Assembly: GCF_014284175.1 (NCBI RefSeq)
Contig: NZ_JACOGA010000003.1
Span: forward strand, 62,001 to 126,000
Direction: 5' to 3'
Length of the DNA stretch: 64,000 bases
Origin: Affinundibacterium flavidum
GTDB lineage: Bacteria > Pseudomonadota > Gammaproteobacteria > Burkholderiales > Burkholderiaceae_D
In this document: piece by piece, positions 1 to 8,516 of the stretch
Layout: each line of letters opens with the position of its first letter
Numbering within the stretch: the stretch's first letter is position 1
Notes under the pieces: model-generated
Databases searched by the model: none
What the model was told of the DNA's origin: nothing
What the model saw: only the letters and a program-made list of their open reading frames with translations
Translations under genes and position numbers: made by a program

Positions 1-2
1 AA

Positions 3-992
3 ATTCACGAACAGCGTGACATTGTAGGTTACTTACAAAAACCGGTTAATCGCGAACAACTCGTTGAAGCTGAAAAAAATCTTTTGGCCGCCGTGCTGGA
101 GCAAAGACTGGAGCAAAGAAGTGATGCCATTTTAGTGTTAGCGAATGGGGGAATATGCGCCAACGAAATCCAACAACTATTTGCACAAGCGCACAAAACC
201 AGCAGCACTAAAATGCGCGATTGGACAAATACACCGATGATCGACGATAAGGGTGACAGTTTAAATGCAGTGTTAGCAGAAGATGCGTGGTCACTTTGCA
301 TTATTGACCTGACGAACCGAAGCATAGACCAGGGTATCTCACTGGCCAAGCAAGTACAGAACTCTCATCCTAAACTCGCTTTGCTATTTTTTTCCAGTGC
401 ATCCTTAATCGAAGAAGATGAATTGCGCTTACGCCCCTATACCGATAGCATCATCGTCAAAGCACCGCGCTCTCCGGAACGTCTGCTGGACAATATTGAA
501 CGTTTCTTAAGCAATATTAAGCAGACACAAAGCAAACTTCATGCGACAGGCAAAGTACATGAGCTACAAAAAATAAACGGCGGCCAACAAAAGTCACTGG
601 AAAAAATACACATTTTGGTCGTCGATGACGATCTCCGCAATTTATTTGTGATCACACAAGCATTGGAACAAAATGGCGCAAAAGTAGATACTGCGGTCAA
701 TGGTCGTCAGGCTTTAGAAATGCTAGAAAAGAATCCCGTCGATTTAGTCTTTATGGACATCATGATGCCGGAAATGGACGGTTTCAAGACCATTGAAGCG
801 GTACGGGCAACGCCACATATCGCGCATACTCGCATCGTGGCGCTAACGGCCAAAGCGATGTTACAAGATAGACAGAAAATCATTGAAGTCGGAGCCAATG
901 ATTATTTGTCGAAACCTGTTGACTATGACGACTTAATTCGCGTCGCCATACAATGGAGCAGTACCGGTTCATCCACATTGACGAGCCCATAG
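3..992 (+). CDS. C-terminal part of a multi-receiver signalling protein (5' end outside window)
   Basis: The frame is open from the first bases of the window, so the start lies upstream. The first residues end in a receiver-like GYLQKPV segment (the conserved Lys-Pro of a response regulator). A degenerate receiver-like middle follows, then a full C-terminal receiver starting near base 610: acidic pocket VVDDD, phospho-acceptor Asp in FMDIMMPEMDG (codon at 756), Thr in ALTAKA, Lys in YLSKPVD. This layout fits the tail of a hybrid histidine kinase or a multi-receiver phosphorelay protein. The kinase part is not visible, so activity is inferred. It is followed in the same frame, after a TAG stop, by a CheB-CheR fusion and then a receiver-kinase, so the three probably form one operon. 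Confidence 0.85.
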   Translation: MHEQRDIVGYLQKPVNREQLVEAEKNLLAAVLEQRLEQRSDAILVLANGGICANEIQQLFAQAHKTSSTKMRDWTNTPMIDDKGDSLNAVLAEDAWSLCIIDLTNRSIDQGISLAKQVQNSHPKLALLFFSSASLIEEDELRLRPYTDSIIVKAPRSPERLLDNIERFLSNIKQTQSKLHATGKVHELQKINGGQQKSLEKIHILVVDDDLRNLFVITQALEQNGAKVDTAVNGRQALEMLEKNPVDLVFMDIMMPEMDGFKTIEAVRATPHIAHTRIVALTAKAMLQDRQKIIEVGANDYLSKPVDYDDLIRVAIQWSSTGSSTLTSP

Positions 993-1046
993 GGGATCAT
1001 CATCAACATCACCTTACGTCACATCGGCACCCGGCTTCATATTGGC

Positions 1047-2780
1047 GTGCTTGGTAATTTAAGCTCTGCTGCTGAGCAAGCGGAGCTCATTACTCTTTTG
1101 AGCAATATCAAAAGTGGCGAAGCCTTACAAATTGAATTTTATGATGCGGATACGCTACCAAACGACATCATATCGATGCTGGCACTGTGCTTGGAACGGT
1201 CGATCGCTCTCAAAATTATCAGCTACCGCGGCTTGCTCAGTCACAGCTTGATGCGGCTTGGCTTCACCGTCAACCAAGTCCAGACCAAACATCATCACGC
1301 CAGCTTACATACTTGCCGCGCGATTGCCATAGGCGGCTCTGCGAATAGTCTAGACAAGATTCTGCATATTATTGAACATCTTCCACCGTCTCCCATGGTG
1401 ATATTTATCGCCCAACATGTAGCGGAAGACGAAATCAATTTACTCGATCAGTTATTACGTGTGCGGACCGACTATCAAGTTTGCATGCCACAGCATATGT
1501 GCGCCATCGTTCCCGGCACAATTTATGTCGCGCCGCCAGCACATCACATGAAAATCGCACACGGCTATGTCTATCTGACACGAGATCAAAAAATCCGCTT
1601 CGCACGACCGTCGCTCGACGTCTTGTTTGAATCTGTGGCGCAAGAATATGGCCAACATTGCCTCGCGATTTTGCTATGCGGTTTTGGAGATGATGGAGTT
1701 GCGGGCTGCCTTACAGTCAAAACAAAAGACGCATGCGTCATTATTGAAAACCCCAGTGAATGCGGAATAGCAAATGTCTTGCCTGAAACCGCGCAAAAGA
1801 CTGACAACTTCGATCATATCTTCAAACATCACGCAATTACTAGCTTAGTTGCAAGCTTAGTTTCTAGCTTGGCTGCAAGCCCAGTGAATAGCTCGGCTGC
1901 AGGCCCAGTCACCTCCCCCACAGCTTTAGAACCCACTCAAGCCCTAGAACAAGGTATCAATCGCGAGCTCATCGATTTATTTTTAGAAGCCCTGTGGGAT
2001 GAATATGGCTACGACCTACGCGGCTATCAACGCGACAGTTTAGAACGTCGGCTGCTCAATCTCATGCATCGATTTCATTTGCCGCATTTCTGTGATTTTC
2101 AACGCGCCATCTTCTCTGACTTTGCCCAATTCATGCGCCTGGTTGCCGAAATTTCCGTTGGCGTGACCGAATTTTTCCGACACCCAGAACAACTTAAAAT
2201 CATACGAGAACAGGCGCTACCTTATCTGCAAAGCTTCCCCGTCATCAAGATCTGGTCGGCTGGTTGTGCGACTGGCGAAGAAGCCTATTCCATCGCTATC
2301 TTATTAGAAGAATTAGGATTAAGTTCAAAAAGCCGGCTGTTTGCTACCGATATCAACCACTACTTTTTAGAGCTTGCGAAAGCCGGATTATATTCACTCA
2401 CGGCACTCGAATCGGCACAGAAAAATTATCACCTCAGTGGCGGCCAACATCACTTTGAGCAATTCGTCGACAACAAAAAACGCTACCTGCAGATGCGCTC
2501 AGACTTATGTGAAGTTCCTTTGTTCTATCCGCATTCTTTAGTCAACGGCGGCATCTTTAATGAATTTCAAATGATCATCTGTCGCAATGTCCTGATCTAT
2601 TTTGACGCCGCCATGCAAGCAAAAATTTTGCAACAATTCGCACGATCTCTGCATCGTGATGGCTTACTTGTCTTAGGTCCACAAGATGGCCTTCGACATG
2701 TCGCATTAGAAAATGGATTTACCCCCTACAGAGATAGCATCGATATCTATCGCCTTCAAAAAGGAGCATTACATGAGTGA
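1047..2780 (+). CDS. CheB-CheR fusion: methylesterase plus methyltransferase
   Basis: About 577 aa. Residues 1-75 form a small alpha/beta, STAS-like segment. Residues 90-255 match a CheB methylesterase with its triad: Ser98 (IGGSANS), His124 (IAQHVAED) and Asp216 (GFGDDGVAG). Residues 265-290 are a degenerate four-residue repeat linker. Residues 300-575 are a CheR methyltransferase with the SAM loop AGCATGEEAYS, FATDIN and CRNVLIYF. Family knowledge: CheR methylates and CheB demethylates receptor glutamates, but no MCP, CheA or CheW gene is visible here. The start is uncertain. GTG at 1047 has no Shine-Dalgarno, while an AGGGGA at 991-996 precedes ATC codons at 1002 and 1008 in the same open frame. 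The gene overlaps the next by 8 bp. Confidence 0.85.
   Translation: MLGNLSSAAEQAELITLLSNIKSGEALQIEFYDADTLPNDIISMLALCLERSIALKIISYRGLLSHSLMRLGFTVNQVQTKHHHASLHTCRAIAIGGSANSLDKILHIIEHLPPSPMVIFIAQHVAEDEINLLDQLLRVRTDYQVCMPQHMCAIVPGTIYVAPPAHHMKIAHGYVYLTRDQKIRFARPSLDVLFESVAQEYGQHCLAILLCGFGDDGVAGCLTVKTKDACVIIENPSECGIANVLPETAQKTDNFDHIFKHHAITSLVASLVSSLAASPVNSSAAGPVTSPTALEPTQALEQGINRELIDLFLEALWDEYGYDLRGYQRDSLERRLLNLMHRFHLPHFCDFQRAIFSDFAQFMRLVAEISVGVTEFFRHPEQLKIIREQALPYLQSFPVIKIWSAGCATGEEAYSIAILLEELGLSSKSRLFATDINHYFLELAKAGLYSLTALESAQKNYHLSGGQHHFEQFVDNKKRYLQMRSDLCEVPLFYPHSLVNGGIFNEFQMIICRNVLIYFDAAMQAKILQQFARSLHRDGLLVLGPQDGLRHVALENGFTPYRDSIDIYRLQKGALHE
1842..1913 (+). repeat. Degenerate 12-bp x6 repeat in the CheB-CheR linker
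   Basis: Six consecutive 12-bp units start with AGCTTAGTTGCA and drift to GGCCCAGTCACC. They encode six four-residue blocks (SLVA, SLVS, SLAA, SPVN, SSAA, GPVT). The repeat keeps frame and sits exactly between the two catalytic domains, so it looks like a linker built by tandem duplication. Confidence 0.8.
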
Positions 2781-4539
2781 AAAATTTCTGATCCTGACGG
2801 TCGACGATAATCCGAATAATTTATTTGTACTCAATGCCCTGCTGTCTGGATTACCCAATGTCGAATTAGTCGAGGCGGCATCGGGTGAAGCCGCATTGTC
2901 TATCTGCGTCACTCGCGATGTACACCTCATTTTGCTCGATGTGCAAATGCCCGTGATGGACGGCTACGAAACCGCACAACATCTGCAAATGATAGAGAAA
3001 ACGCGCAACATTCCTATCGTGTTTATCACGGCGGTATTTAAGAATGAGGCCTTTATCCAACGCGGCTACGCGGTCGGTGCGGTCGATTATCTGACTAAGC
3101 CAATCGACGACTGCATGCTACTCAATCGAGTCAGGCACTATCAACACTTACGCAAGCGCGAATTGGAATTGAAAGAGAAAACCATCTCTCTGGAAAAAAC
3201 CACCAAACTACTAGAACAAGCGCAATCTTTATTGGTCGGCAAAGTACGAAAAAGTACGGCAGACCTGCAAACCTTGCTCGACGCCGCATTGGAATTTACC
3301 ATCGTATCGACAGACACTGCAGGCAATATCACGACCTTCAACCACGGCGCCGAACTTATGCTGGGCTACAAAGCCAATGAAGTCTTGGGTAAATCACCGA
3401 CGATTTGGCATCTAGAAGAAGAAGTGGCGGCACACGCGATTGATCTTAGTGAGTTTTTATGTCGCCCGATTGAAGGCTTTGAAACCTTTGTGGCGGTTGC
3501 TCGCTTAAATGGCTCTAGCGTAAGCAATTGGACTTTTGTGCGCAAAGACGGAACGCGCTTTTTGGTTTCTCTGGTAGTGAGTTTAGTCCTGGATGAAAAT
3601 GGAGAACATGTAGGCTTTTTAGGCATCGCGCGCGATATCAGTGCACAAGTCGAGGCAGAATCCAATTTATTAAAACTCAATCAGCAGTTGGATCAACGAG
3701 TAAAAGAGCGCACTGAGCAGCTACAAAATGCCCTCGACCATCTGCAACAAACGCAAAACAAATTGGTGGAGTCAGAAAAGCTGGCGGCCTTGGGTGTCAT
3801 CGTAGCCGCCGTTGCGCACGAATTGAATACACCGATAGGCAATTGCATTACCGCCGTATCGACCCAGGCAGATCTATCATTGGCATTTGAAGAAAAACTC
3901 GATAGCAAAGCGCCACTGCGGCGTAGTGAATTGTCAGGCTTCGTTACTTCAACGCGTTTAGCGATAGAAATTATTGAACGCGGCCTGCGGCGAGCATCAG
4001 AATTGGTGAATGGTTTTAAGCAAATTGCGGCCTTACATTCCGGCTTGGAAAAGCATCAATTTAATTTATCCAACACGCTTCATCATATCCTTGCTGATAT
4101 CAAAGCCCACGTAGAGAGCAACGGTTATCAAATCGAGTTAGACGTTCCGGCCTCTATTCACATGCACAGTTATCCCGATGCACTTGGTCAAATTATCCGA
4201 ATCCTAATCAGCAACTCCACCGTGCATGGATACGAGGGAAAAGCACAAGGTTTGATACAAATTAAGGCAGAAATCAAGAATGAACAGGTAGAGTTAGTGT
4301 ATCGAGATTTTGGTAAAGGCCTAAGCGAAGAGGTGCGCAAACATATTTTCGATCCTTTCTTTACGACGCGACTTGGGCAAGGCACGAACGGACTCGGCAT
4401 GACGACTTGCTACAATCTGGTCACGGGTCCACTGCAAGGAATTATTGATCTCGACAGTAGCGAAGGCAAAGGTGTTTGTTTTACCTTGCTACTGCCGGTT
4501 GATGCTCATTGTGAAAGTGGATCTGGCGTGACCTCATAA
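2773..4539 (+). CDS. Receiver-PAS-histidine kinase
   Basis: 588 aa from the ATG at 2773, which has AAGGAG at 2761-2766 and overlaps the CheB-CheR stop by 8 bp. Residues 4-120 are a receiver with phospho-acceptor Asp56 (LLDVQMPVMDG) and Lys in YLTKPID. A short coiled coil follows, then a PAS domain at about 163-290, and another coiled coil (VKERTEQLQ) leading to the H-box His349 (VAHELNTPIGN). The C-terminal ATPase has an N-box (ISNSTVHGYEG), DFGKGL and GLGM. No membrane segment is seen, so it is probably cytoplasmic, taking input through PAS and by phosphorylation of its own receiver. The H-box closely resembles that of the HAMP kinase at 40517-42181. Confidence 0.9.
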   Translation: MSEKFLILTVDDNPNNLFVLNALLSGLPNVELVEAASGEAALSICVTRDVHLILLDVQMPVMDGYETAQHLQMIEKTRNIPIVFITAVFKNEAFIQRGYAVGAVDYLTKPIDDCMLLNRVRHYQHLRKRELELKEKTISLEKTTKLLEQAQSLLVGKVRKSTADLQTLLDAALEFTIVSTDTAGNITTFNHGAELMLGYKANEVLGKSPTIWHLEEEVAAHAIDLSEFLCRPIEGFETFVAVARLNGSSVSNWTFVRKDGTRFLVSLVVSLVLDENGEHVGFLGIARDISAQVEAESNLLKLNQQLDQRVKERTEQLQNALDHLQQTQNKLVESEKLAALGVIVAAVAHELNTPIGNCITAVSTQADLSLAFEEKLDSKAPLRRSELSGFVTSTRLAIEIIERGLRRASELVNGFKQIAALHSGLEKHQFNLSNTLHHILADIKAHVESNGYQIELDVPASIHMHSYPDALGQIIRILISNSTVHGYEGKAQGLIQIKAEIKNEQVELVYRDFGKGLSEEVRKHIFDPFFTTRLGQGTNGLGMTTCYNLVTGPLQGIIDLDSSEGKGVCFTLLLPVDAHCESGSGVTS

Positions 4540-4597
4540 GCAACTTAGACTAAGAAAATTAGACTAAGCAAATTAAGTTAAGTAAATTTAAGTTCGG
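4540..4597. repeat. Degenerate AT-rich repeats between convergent genes
   Basis: The 58 bp between two convergent stop codons are made of decayed copies of TTAGACTAAG and TTAAGTTAAG-like units. No clear terminator hairpin is seen. It belongs to the window-wide habit of short degenerate repeats just past stop codons. Confidence 0.5.
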
Positions 4598-6070
4598 CTA
4601 AACAGATTTGGCGTGCAGCCGTATGCTGATTTGTAATTGTTCGACCAATGCGGGCATCAACTCAGCAGGCACCTGTGCATAACCCAACATCAAGCCGCAC
4701 CACGCGTGGCGTCGACGTCCGACACTATGCTTGCTCAACGCCGGTGCGACCACTCCCAATGTCAAGGCATGCTGACTGATCGCCACATCATCCCAACTCG
4801 TATCGTGAAAACAGAGTGACAAATGCATACCCGCACTATCGCCTTGCACGGTCGCCACATCGCTTAGTTGCGCCTGCAATAGACTGACCAATACATCGCG
4901 CCTCTGTCTATAAAGCCGACGCATGCGACGTAAGTGCGTCAAAAAGTGACCATCGCGAATAAACTTCGCCAGACAAATCTGATCAGCGGAGCGTCCACGC
5001 AAGGAGGTTTTTTCGACTAATCCGCGCATGGTTTGTACTAAATTTTTCGGCACTACCAGATACGCAATGCGCAAAGCCGGAAACATCGTCTTACTAAATG
5101 TTCCTAAATAAATGACCGGCGCATCCGGTACTAAACCTTGCATCGCAATCAATGGCGGGCCATCATGCCTAAACTCGCTATCGTAGTCATCTTCGATGAT
5201 TAAGGCGCCGTGCAAGCGTGCCTGCTGTATCAATTCCAGACGCCGGTTCAGACTCAAAACCTGTCCGGTTGGATATTGATGAGACGGTGTGACATACACA
5301 AACTTAGGGCGATAGGCGTGCCAATCTTGCATCGTTGGCGCAATGCCATCACCATCGACTGCAATTCCTATGAGCTTCAATTGTGCCGATTGAAAGGCAA
5401 TTTGCGCACCGACATAACCAGGATTCTCCATCCATACTTTGTCACCAGCATCTGCCAATGCATGTGCGCATAGGTCCAAACTACTTTGCGTACCGTCAGT
5501 AACAATCACTTGCTCGGCATCACAAGTGACGCCACGTGAAGCACGCAAATATTCAGCAATGGCAGCACGCAAATCTGGCTCACCTGCAGCATCCGCATAG
5601 CCTAGTTGTGCCACATTCAGACGACGCCAACTGGCATCCAGAGACTTACGCCATAGATTTTTGGGGAAATCCGCGAGCGATGGCACTCCCGGTGCAAATC
5701 CAGTCGTTAAATCAGCGGCAACCGGCAAAGGCATCACGCGTCCCGCACGGCGAGATAAGCCAAGATCGGCACGATCAGTCACACTCGCAGTCTGTAGCTG
5801 CTGTGCCACTTGCGCGATAGAATTAACGATGCTGCCGCGTCTGTCGCTACTGACAAAACCTTCACTCAGCAATTGTTCGTAAGCGTACACAACGGTATTG
5901 CGGGCAATTCCTAGCTCTTGCGCCAACACCCGACTCGCTAACAAGCGACTACCGGGCGCCAGCGCGCCTTCTTGTATCGCATTACGTAGCGCTGCGTGCA
6001 ATTTTCTCTGCGCCGATAATTTGCCGTGATTGTCTGGCGAGAATTGTTTTATCAAAAGCGCATAATCCAT
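4598..6070 (-). CDS. MocR/PdxR-type regulator (GntR HTH fused to aminotransferase fold)
   Basis: 490 aa. Residues 15-80 are a GntR winged helix (GALAPGSRLLASRVLAQELG, then RNTVVYAYEQL). Residues 115-485 are a fold-type I aminotransferase domain with the PLP lysine K327 in GTFSKTMFP and an upstream VIIEDDYDSEF-like acidic motif. Family knowledge: MocR proteins use the aminotransferase domain as a PLP or substrate sensor rather than as an enzyme, and PdxR members control PLP synthesis or salvage. It is divergent from an FMN split-barrel gene at 6240, the usual arrangement for a MocR regulator and its target. No pdxS/pdxT genes are near, so the exact target is inferred. Confidence 0.88.
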   Translation of the reverse strand: MDYALLIKQFSPDNHGKLSAQRKLHAALRNAIQEGALAPGSRLLASRVLAQELGIARNTVVYAYEQLLSEGFVSSDRRGSIVNSIAQVAQQLQTASVTDRADLGLSRRAGRVMPLPVAADLTTGFAPGVPSLADFPKNLWRKSLDASWRRLNVAQLGYADAAGEPDLRAAIAEYLRASRGVTCDAEQVIVTDGTQSSLDLCAHALADAGDKVWMENPGYVGAQIAFQSAQLKLIGIAVDGDGIAPTMQDWHAYRPKFVYVTPSHQYPTGQVLSLNRRLELIQQARLHGALIIEDDYDSEFRHDGPPLIAMQGLVPDAPVIYLGTFSKTMFPALRIAYLVVPKNLVQTMRGLVEKTSLRGRSADQICLAKFIRDGHFLTHLRRMRRLYRQRRDVLVSLLQAQLSDVATVQGDSAGMHLSLCFHDTSWDDVAISQHALTLGVVAPALSKHSVGRRRHAWCGLMLGYAQVPAELMPALVEQLQISIRLHAKSV

Positions 6071-6105
6071 TTCTGTAGTCCTAAATAATTATTCCAGTTT
6101 GGATC

Positions 6106-6134
6106 TTGTTGGGGAACCATGCGGACATTATAGT
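6106..6134 (+). promoter_or_regulatory. Candidate sigma70 promoter for the split-barrel gene
   Basis: TTGTTG at 6106-6111 and TATAGT at 6129-6134 are separated by exactly 17 bp. They lie in the divergent spacer 105 bp upstream of the ATG at 6240, where a MocR regulator would be expected to bind. Confidence 0.5.
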
Positions 6135-6239
6135 GCGACCTGGCTTGAGCACCTAACGATATGCATGTTGAGTGACAGGCAATCGCACTCACTCATTTTT
6201 ACGAATTTTTACGAATTTCTACCCATAGAAACCAGCACC

Positions 6240-6953
6240 ATGACATCTGACGCTACCACTACAACAGCAACTGCGACTGCAACTACCTCTGCCAATATCA
6301 GCAGTGACAAAAAGACAGCACCGAGCGAGCGCACGCAAGTTCGCCGGATCGCCGAAAACGCCGATTACGAGCAAGCAACTTTGTACGCAATCATTGACGA
6401 TGCCTATTTGTGCCACGTCGCTTTTGCAGATGACAAAGGTAGCCACTGCATCCCTACCGCATGTTGGCGTGAGGAAAATTATTTATATATCCATGCAGCC
6501 AACCCAAGCCGTCTGGCAAAGGTTTTGCTGCAAGCGACTCCTGCTTGTGTAGCCATCACGCATTTAGACGGATTGGTGTTAGCGCGTGCCGCCTTCAATC
6601 ACTCGATGAACTATCGTTCTGCCATGATTTACGGGGTATTTGAACGGGTAGAAGGCGAACACAAGGAAGCTTCGATGGAGGCCTTCATGGATAAAATTGC
6701 GGCGGGCCGCCAACAGCAAGCACGCCCAGGCAATCGCGCAGAATTAGCAGGCACCACGGTCATGCGTATCGCTTTGAACGAAGCTGCCTGCAAAATGCGC
6801 AGTGGCGGCCCGAATGACGATGAGGAAGATATGGCATTGCCAGTCTGGGCCGGCGTCTTACCATTTGCCCGTCAGCCCTTGCCCCCTATCGCGCATGAAG
6901 CGAATATTCAGGATGCACCGGATTATGTGCGTGACTGGTGTCAAACTAAGTAA
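6240..6953 (+). CDS. FMN-binding split-barrel protein (pyridoxamine phosphate oxidase / NimA-like family)
   Basis: 237 aa from the ATG at 6240. The longer frame to 6099 runs back across the candidate promoter, so the internal ATG is preferred. The first 30 residues are Thr/Ala-rich low complexity. The core (about 40-180) has the flavin split-barrel pattern of the PNPOx-like/NimA-like group: ADYEQATLYAIIDDAYLCHVAF early, a CIPTACWREENYLYIHAA strand pair, and conserved YRSAMIYG. These proteins bind FMN or haem and act on small molecules, and the substrate cannot be read here. Divergence from the MocR regulator suggests a link to pyridoxal phosphate or induction by a related ligand. The Shine-Dalgarno is weak. 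Confidence 0.78.
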   Translation: MTSDATTTTATATATTSANISSDKKTAPSERTQVRRIAENADYEQATLYAIIDDAYLCHVAFADDKGSHCIPTACWREENYLYIHAANPSRLAKVLLQATPACVAITHLDGLVLARAAFNHSMNYRSAMIYGVFERVEGEHKEASMEAFMDKIAAGRQQQARPGNRAELAGTTVMRIALNEAACKMRSGGPNDDEEDMALPVWAGVLPFARQPLPPIAHEANIQDAPDYVRDWCQTK

Positions 6954-7000
6954 ATTCATAGCAGGCTTAACCTGCGATTAGGTATCAATCCAAAAGTACG

Positions 7001-7064
7001 AGTTTCAAACTTAGAAGTTTCAAACCCTGCAGTTTCAAACCCATCAGTTTCAAACCCAAGTTTC
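7001..7064. repeat. 15-bp tandem repeat, AGTTTCAAAC core x4-5
   Basis: AGTTTCAAACTTAGA, AGTTTCAAACCCTGC, AGTTTCAAACCCATC, then AGTTTCAAACCCA and a partial AGTTTC lie head to tail. The same TTTCAAAC core returns at 8517-8575, on the other side of the two YeeE-type genes. There are no unique spacers, so this is not CRISPR. Confidence 0.85.
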
Positions 7065-7082
7065 TAAAATCTTTCTATCCAC

Positions 7083-7115
7083 TTCAATTCCAGCACAAGT
7101 TTTGCTGGAATTGAA
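7083..7115. repeat. Perfect 12-bp inverted repeat (hairpin)
   Basis: TTCAATTCCAGC and GCTGGAATTGAA flank a 9-nt loop with no mismatch. No T-tract follows on the plus strand, so a plain Rho-independent terminator is unlikely in that direction. It may be an operator or an RNA hairpin. Confidence 0.55.
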
Positions 7116-7440
7116 TCCCACCAAGCACTCTTCCAACGGGCTTTCAGCCCATTCAGCCAGGTCAAACCCGCGAAGCACACGAATACGGTGTAGTGACTTT
7201 CCCCCTATAATTATTTTGAGTTTTGACAAAAAGCAGACACAGAACCCAGCCTGCCAGATCTATCAACAGGTAACAGCTCGACGAATAGCTTCTCATTAAG
7301 GGCTGTCAAAAATACCGTGATCTGGATTTGATTTTATTTTTGACTGATTTTTTCTCAAATTTCTCACAGTTTTTTTCTCGATTTTTTTCAGATCTTTATT
7401 CGGCTATTTTTTTGCGCCGAACAAAATCACATTTGAGCAT

Positions 7441-7495
7441 GTGTCGAGTAGGTGTCCAGAATGCGTCCAGTATGTGTCCAGTTCGTGTTCATAAT
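7441..7495. repeat. 11-bp tandem repeat x5 upstream of the YeeE-type gene
   Basis: Five consecutive 11-bp units: GTGTCGAGTAG, GTGTCCAGAAT, GCGTCCAGTAT, GTGTCCAGTTC, GTGTTCATAAT. The last ends 37 bp before the ATG at 7533. The period is close to one turn of DNA. Confidence 0.85.
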
Positions 7496-7532
7496 GGACA
7501 AACTTTTTTTACCTGTTTTTTTAGGATCAAGA

Positions 7533-7973
7533 ATGTCTATCGCTTGGGAACAATTTACACCGTACACAGCAATTGTCGGTGGCCTATTAATTGGTTTTGC
7601 TTCAGTTTTGTTATTCGCTGGGATAGGACGAATTGCTGGCGTGACTGGCATCTTAGCTGGCGCTTTCAATGGCCTATTTCAAACAAAAAAATATGACTCG
7701 TGGTGGCGCTTGGTTTTCTTATTGGGGATGCTCATCAGCCCATTACTGTATTCGGTTTTCGCACCTTTACCAGAGATTAATATTCAAGCGGATTGGCCGG
7801 CACTTTTGGTGGCAGGATTGATCGTAGGATTTGGCACGCGTCTTGGTTCTGGTTGCACTAGCGGGCATGGCGTATGTGGTATTTCACGCCTATCACCACG
7901 CTCCATCATCGCCACCTTAGCCTTTATGGGCGCGGGTTTCCTCACGACTTACCTGATTCGTCACGTGATTTAG
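7533..7973 (+). CDS. YeeE/YedE-family membrane protein, first of pair (sulfur-compound transport)
   Basis: 146 aa from the ATG at 7533, with AGGA at 7523-7526. The long upstream frame runs through the 11-bp repeat and is not used. There are four hydrophobic segments and the family signature [20 protein letters not shown] at about residues 107-126. Half-length YeeE/YedE proteins usually come in pairs (PmpA/PmpB type) and move thiosulfate or related sulfur compounds, with the conserved Cys residues handling sulfur. The second half lies 38 bp downstream. No ArsR-type regulator or sulfur dioxygenase, common partners of this pair, is next to it. Confidence 0.85.
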   Translation: MSIAWEQFTPYTAIVGGLLIGFASVLLFAGIGRIAGVTGILAGAFNGLFQTKKYDSWWRLVFLLGMLISPLLYSVFAPLPEINIQADWPALLVAGLIVGFGTRLGSGCTSGHGVCGISRLSPRSIIATLAFMGAGFLTTYLIRHVI

Positions 7974-8011
7974 TAATACAAAATTCGATTCAATAAAAAG
8001 AGAAATTAGCA

Positions 8012-8449
8012 ATGATCATCAGAGTTTTTATCGCCGCATGCAGTGGCATTATTTTTGGCCTCGGTTTGTTAATCGCAGGCATGGCAAACCCCGCTAAAGT
8101 TAGTGCATTTCTGGACCTCGCTGGCGGCTGGGATCCCTCCCTTGCGTTGGTAATGGCATCAGCAATTGGCTTGGCGATTTTGCCGTTCACGCTATTGAAA
8201 AAGAAGAGCTTATCGTGGTCTGGTGCAAGTCTGAGTTTTCCGAAAAAAACGCAAATCGACTGGCGTCTAATCAGCGGTAGTTTATTGTTTGGCGTCGGCT
8301 GGGGTATCGCTGGAATTTGCCCCGGCCCTGCGATTATTTTACTCGGTGCGGGGCTCGCCAAAGGTGCTGCTTTTGTCGTGATGATGTGTATAGGAATGTG
8401 GTTGGCGGATCGATTTAATGGCGCGACAGTTATCACGGAAGATGATTAA
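8012..8449 (+). CDS. DUF6691/YeeE-like membrane protein, second of pair
   Basis: 145 aa with four predicted membrane segments. The motif GVGWGIAGICPGPA near residues 92-105 carries the conserved Cys of this half of the YeeE/YedE family. It follows the first member by 38 bp and is very probably co-transcribed; together they would form a sulfur-compound channel in the inner membrane. A strong terminator lies 215 bp downstream. Substrate specificity is inferred from the family. Confidence 0.84.
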   Translation: MIIRVFIAACSGIIFGLGLLIAGMANPAKVSAFLDLAGGWDPSLALVMASAIGLAILPFTLLKKKSLSWSGASLSFPKKTQIDWRLISGSLLFGVGWGIAGICPGPAIILLGAGLAKGAAFVVMMCIGMWLADRFNGATVITEDD

Positions 8450-8516
8450 ATTGGCTTCGTGAATGACAACACTACGGCAACACGATGGCAGCAATTTCGT
8501 TCGACGCTCGAAATTA

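Larger units (their letters stand above)
6954..7532. other. 579-bp intergenic region, repeats and a hairpin only
   Basis: No convincing gene. It holds a 15-bp tandem repeat (7001-7064), a perfect 12-bp hairpin (7083-7115), a T-rich tract near 7330-7420 and an 11-bp x5 repeat (7441-7495), all listed separately. The promoter of the YeeE-type gene must lie here, but I could not place it with confidence. Confidence 0.6.

Noticed and set aside
29..349. Open frame of 106 codons on the minus strand
   Set aside because: It lies opposite the receiver protein, has no ribosome site and looks like an antisense shadow.
7001..7064. Possible CRISPR array
   Set aside because: The 15-bp units are contiguous, with only 2-5 variable bases between cores, no unique spacers and no cas genes.
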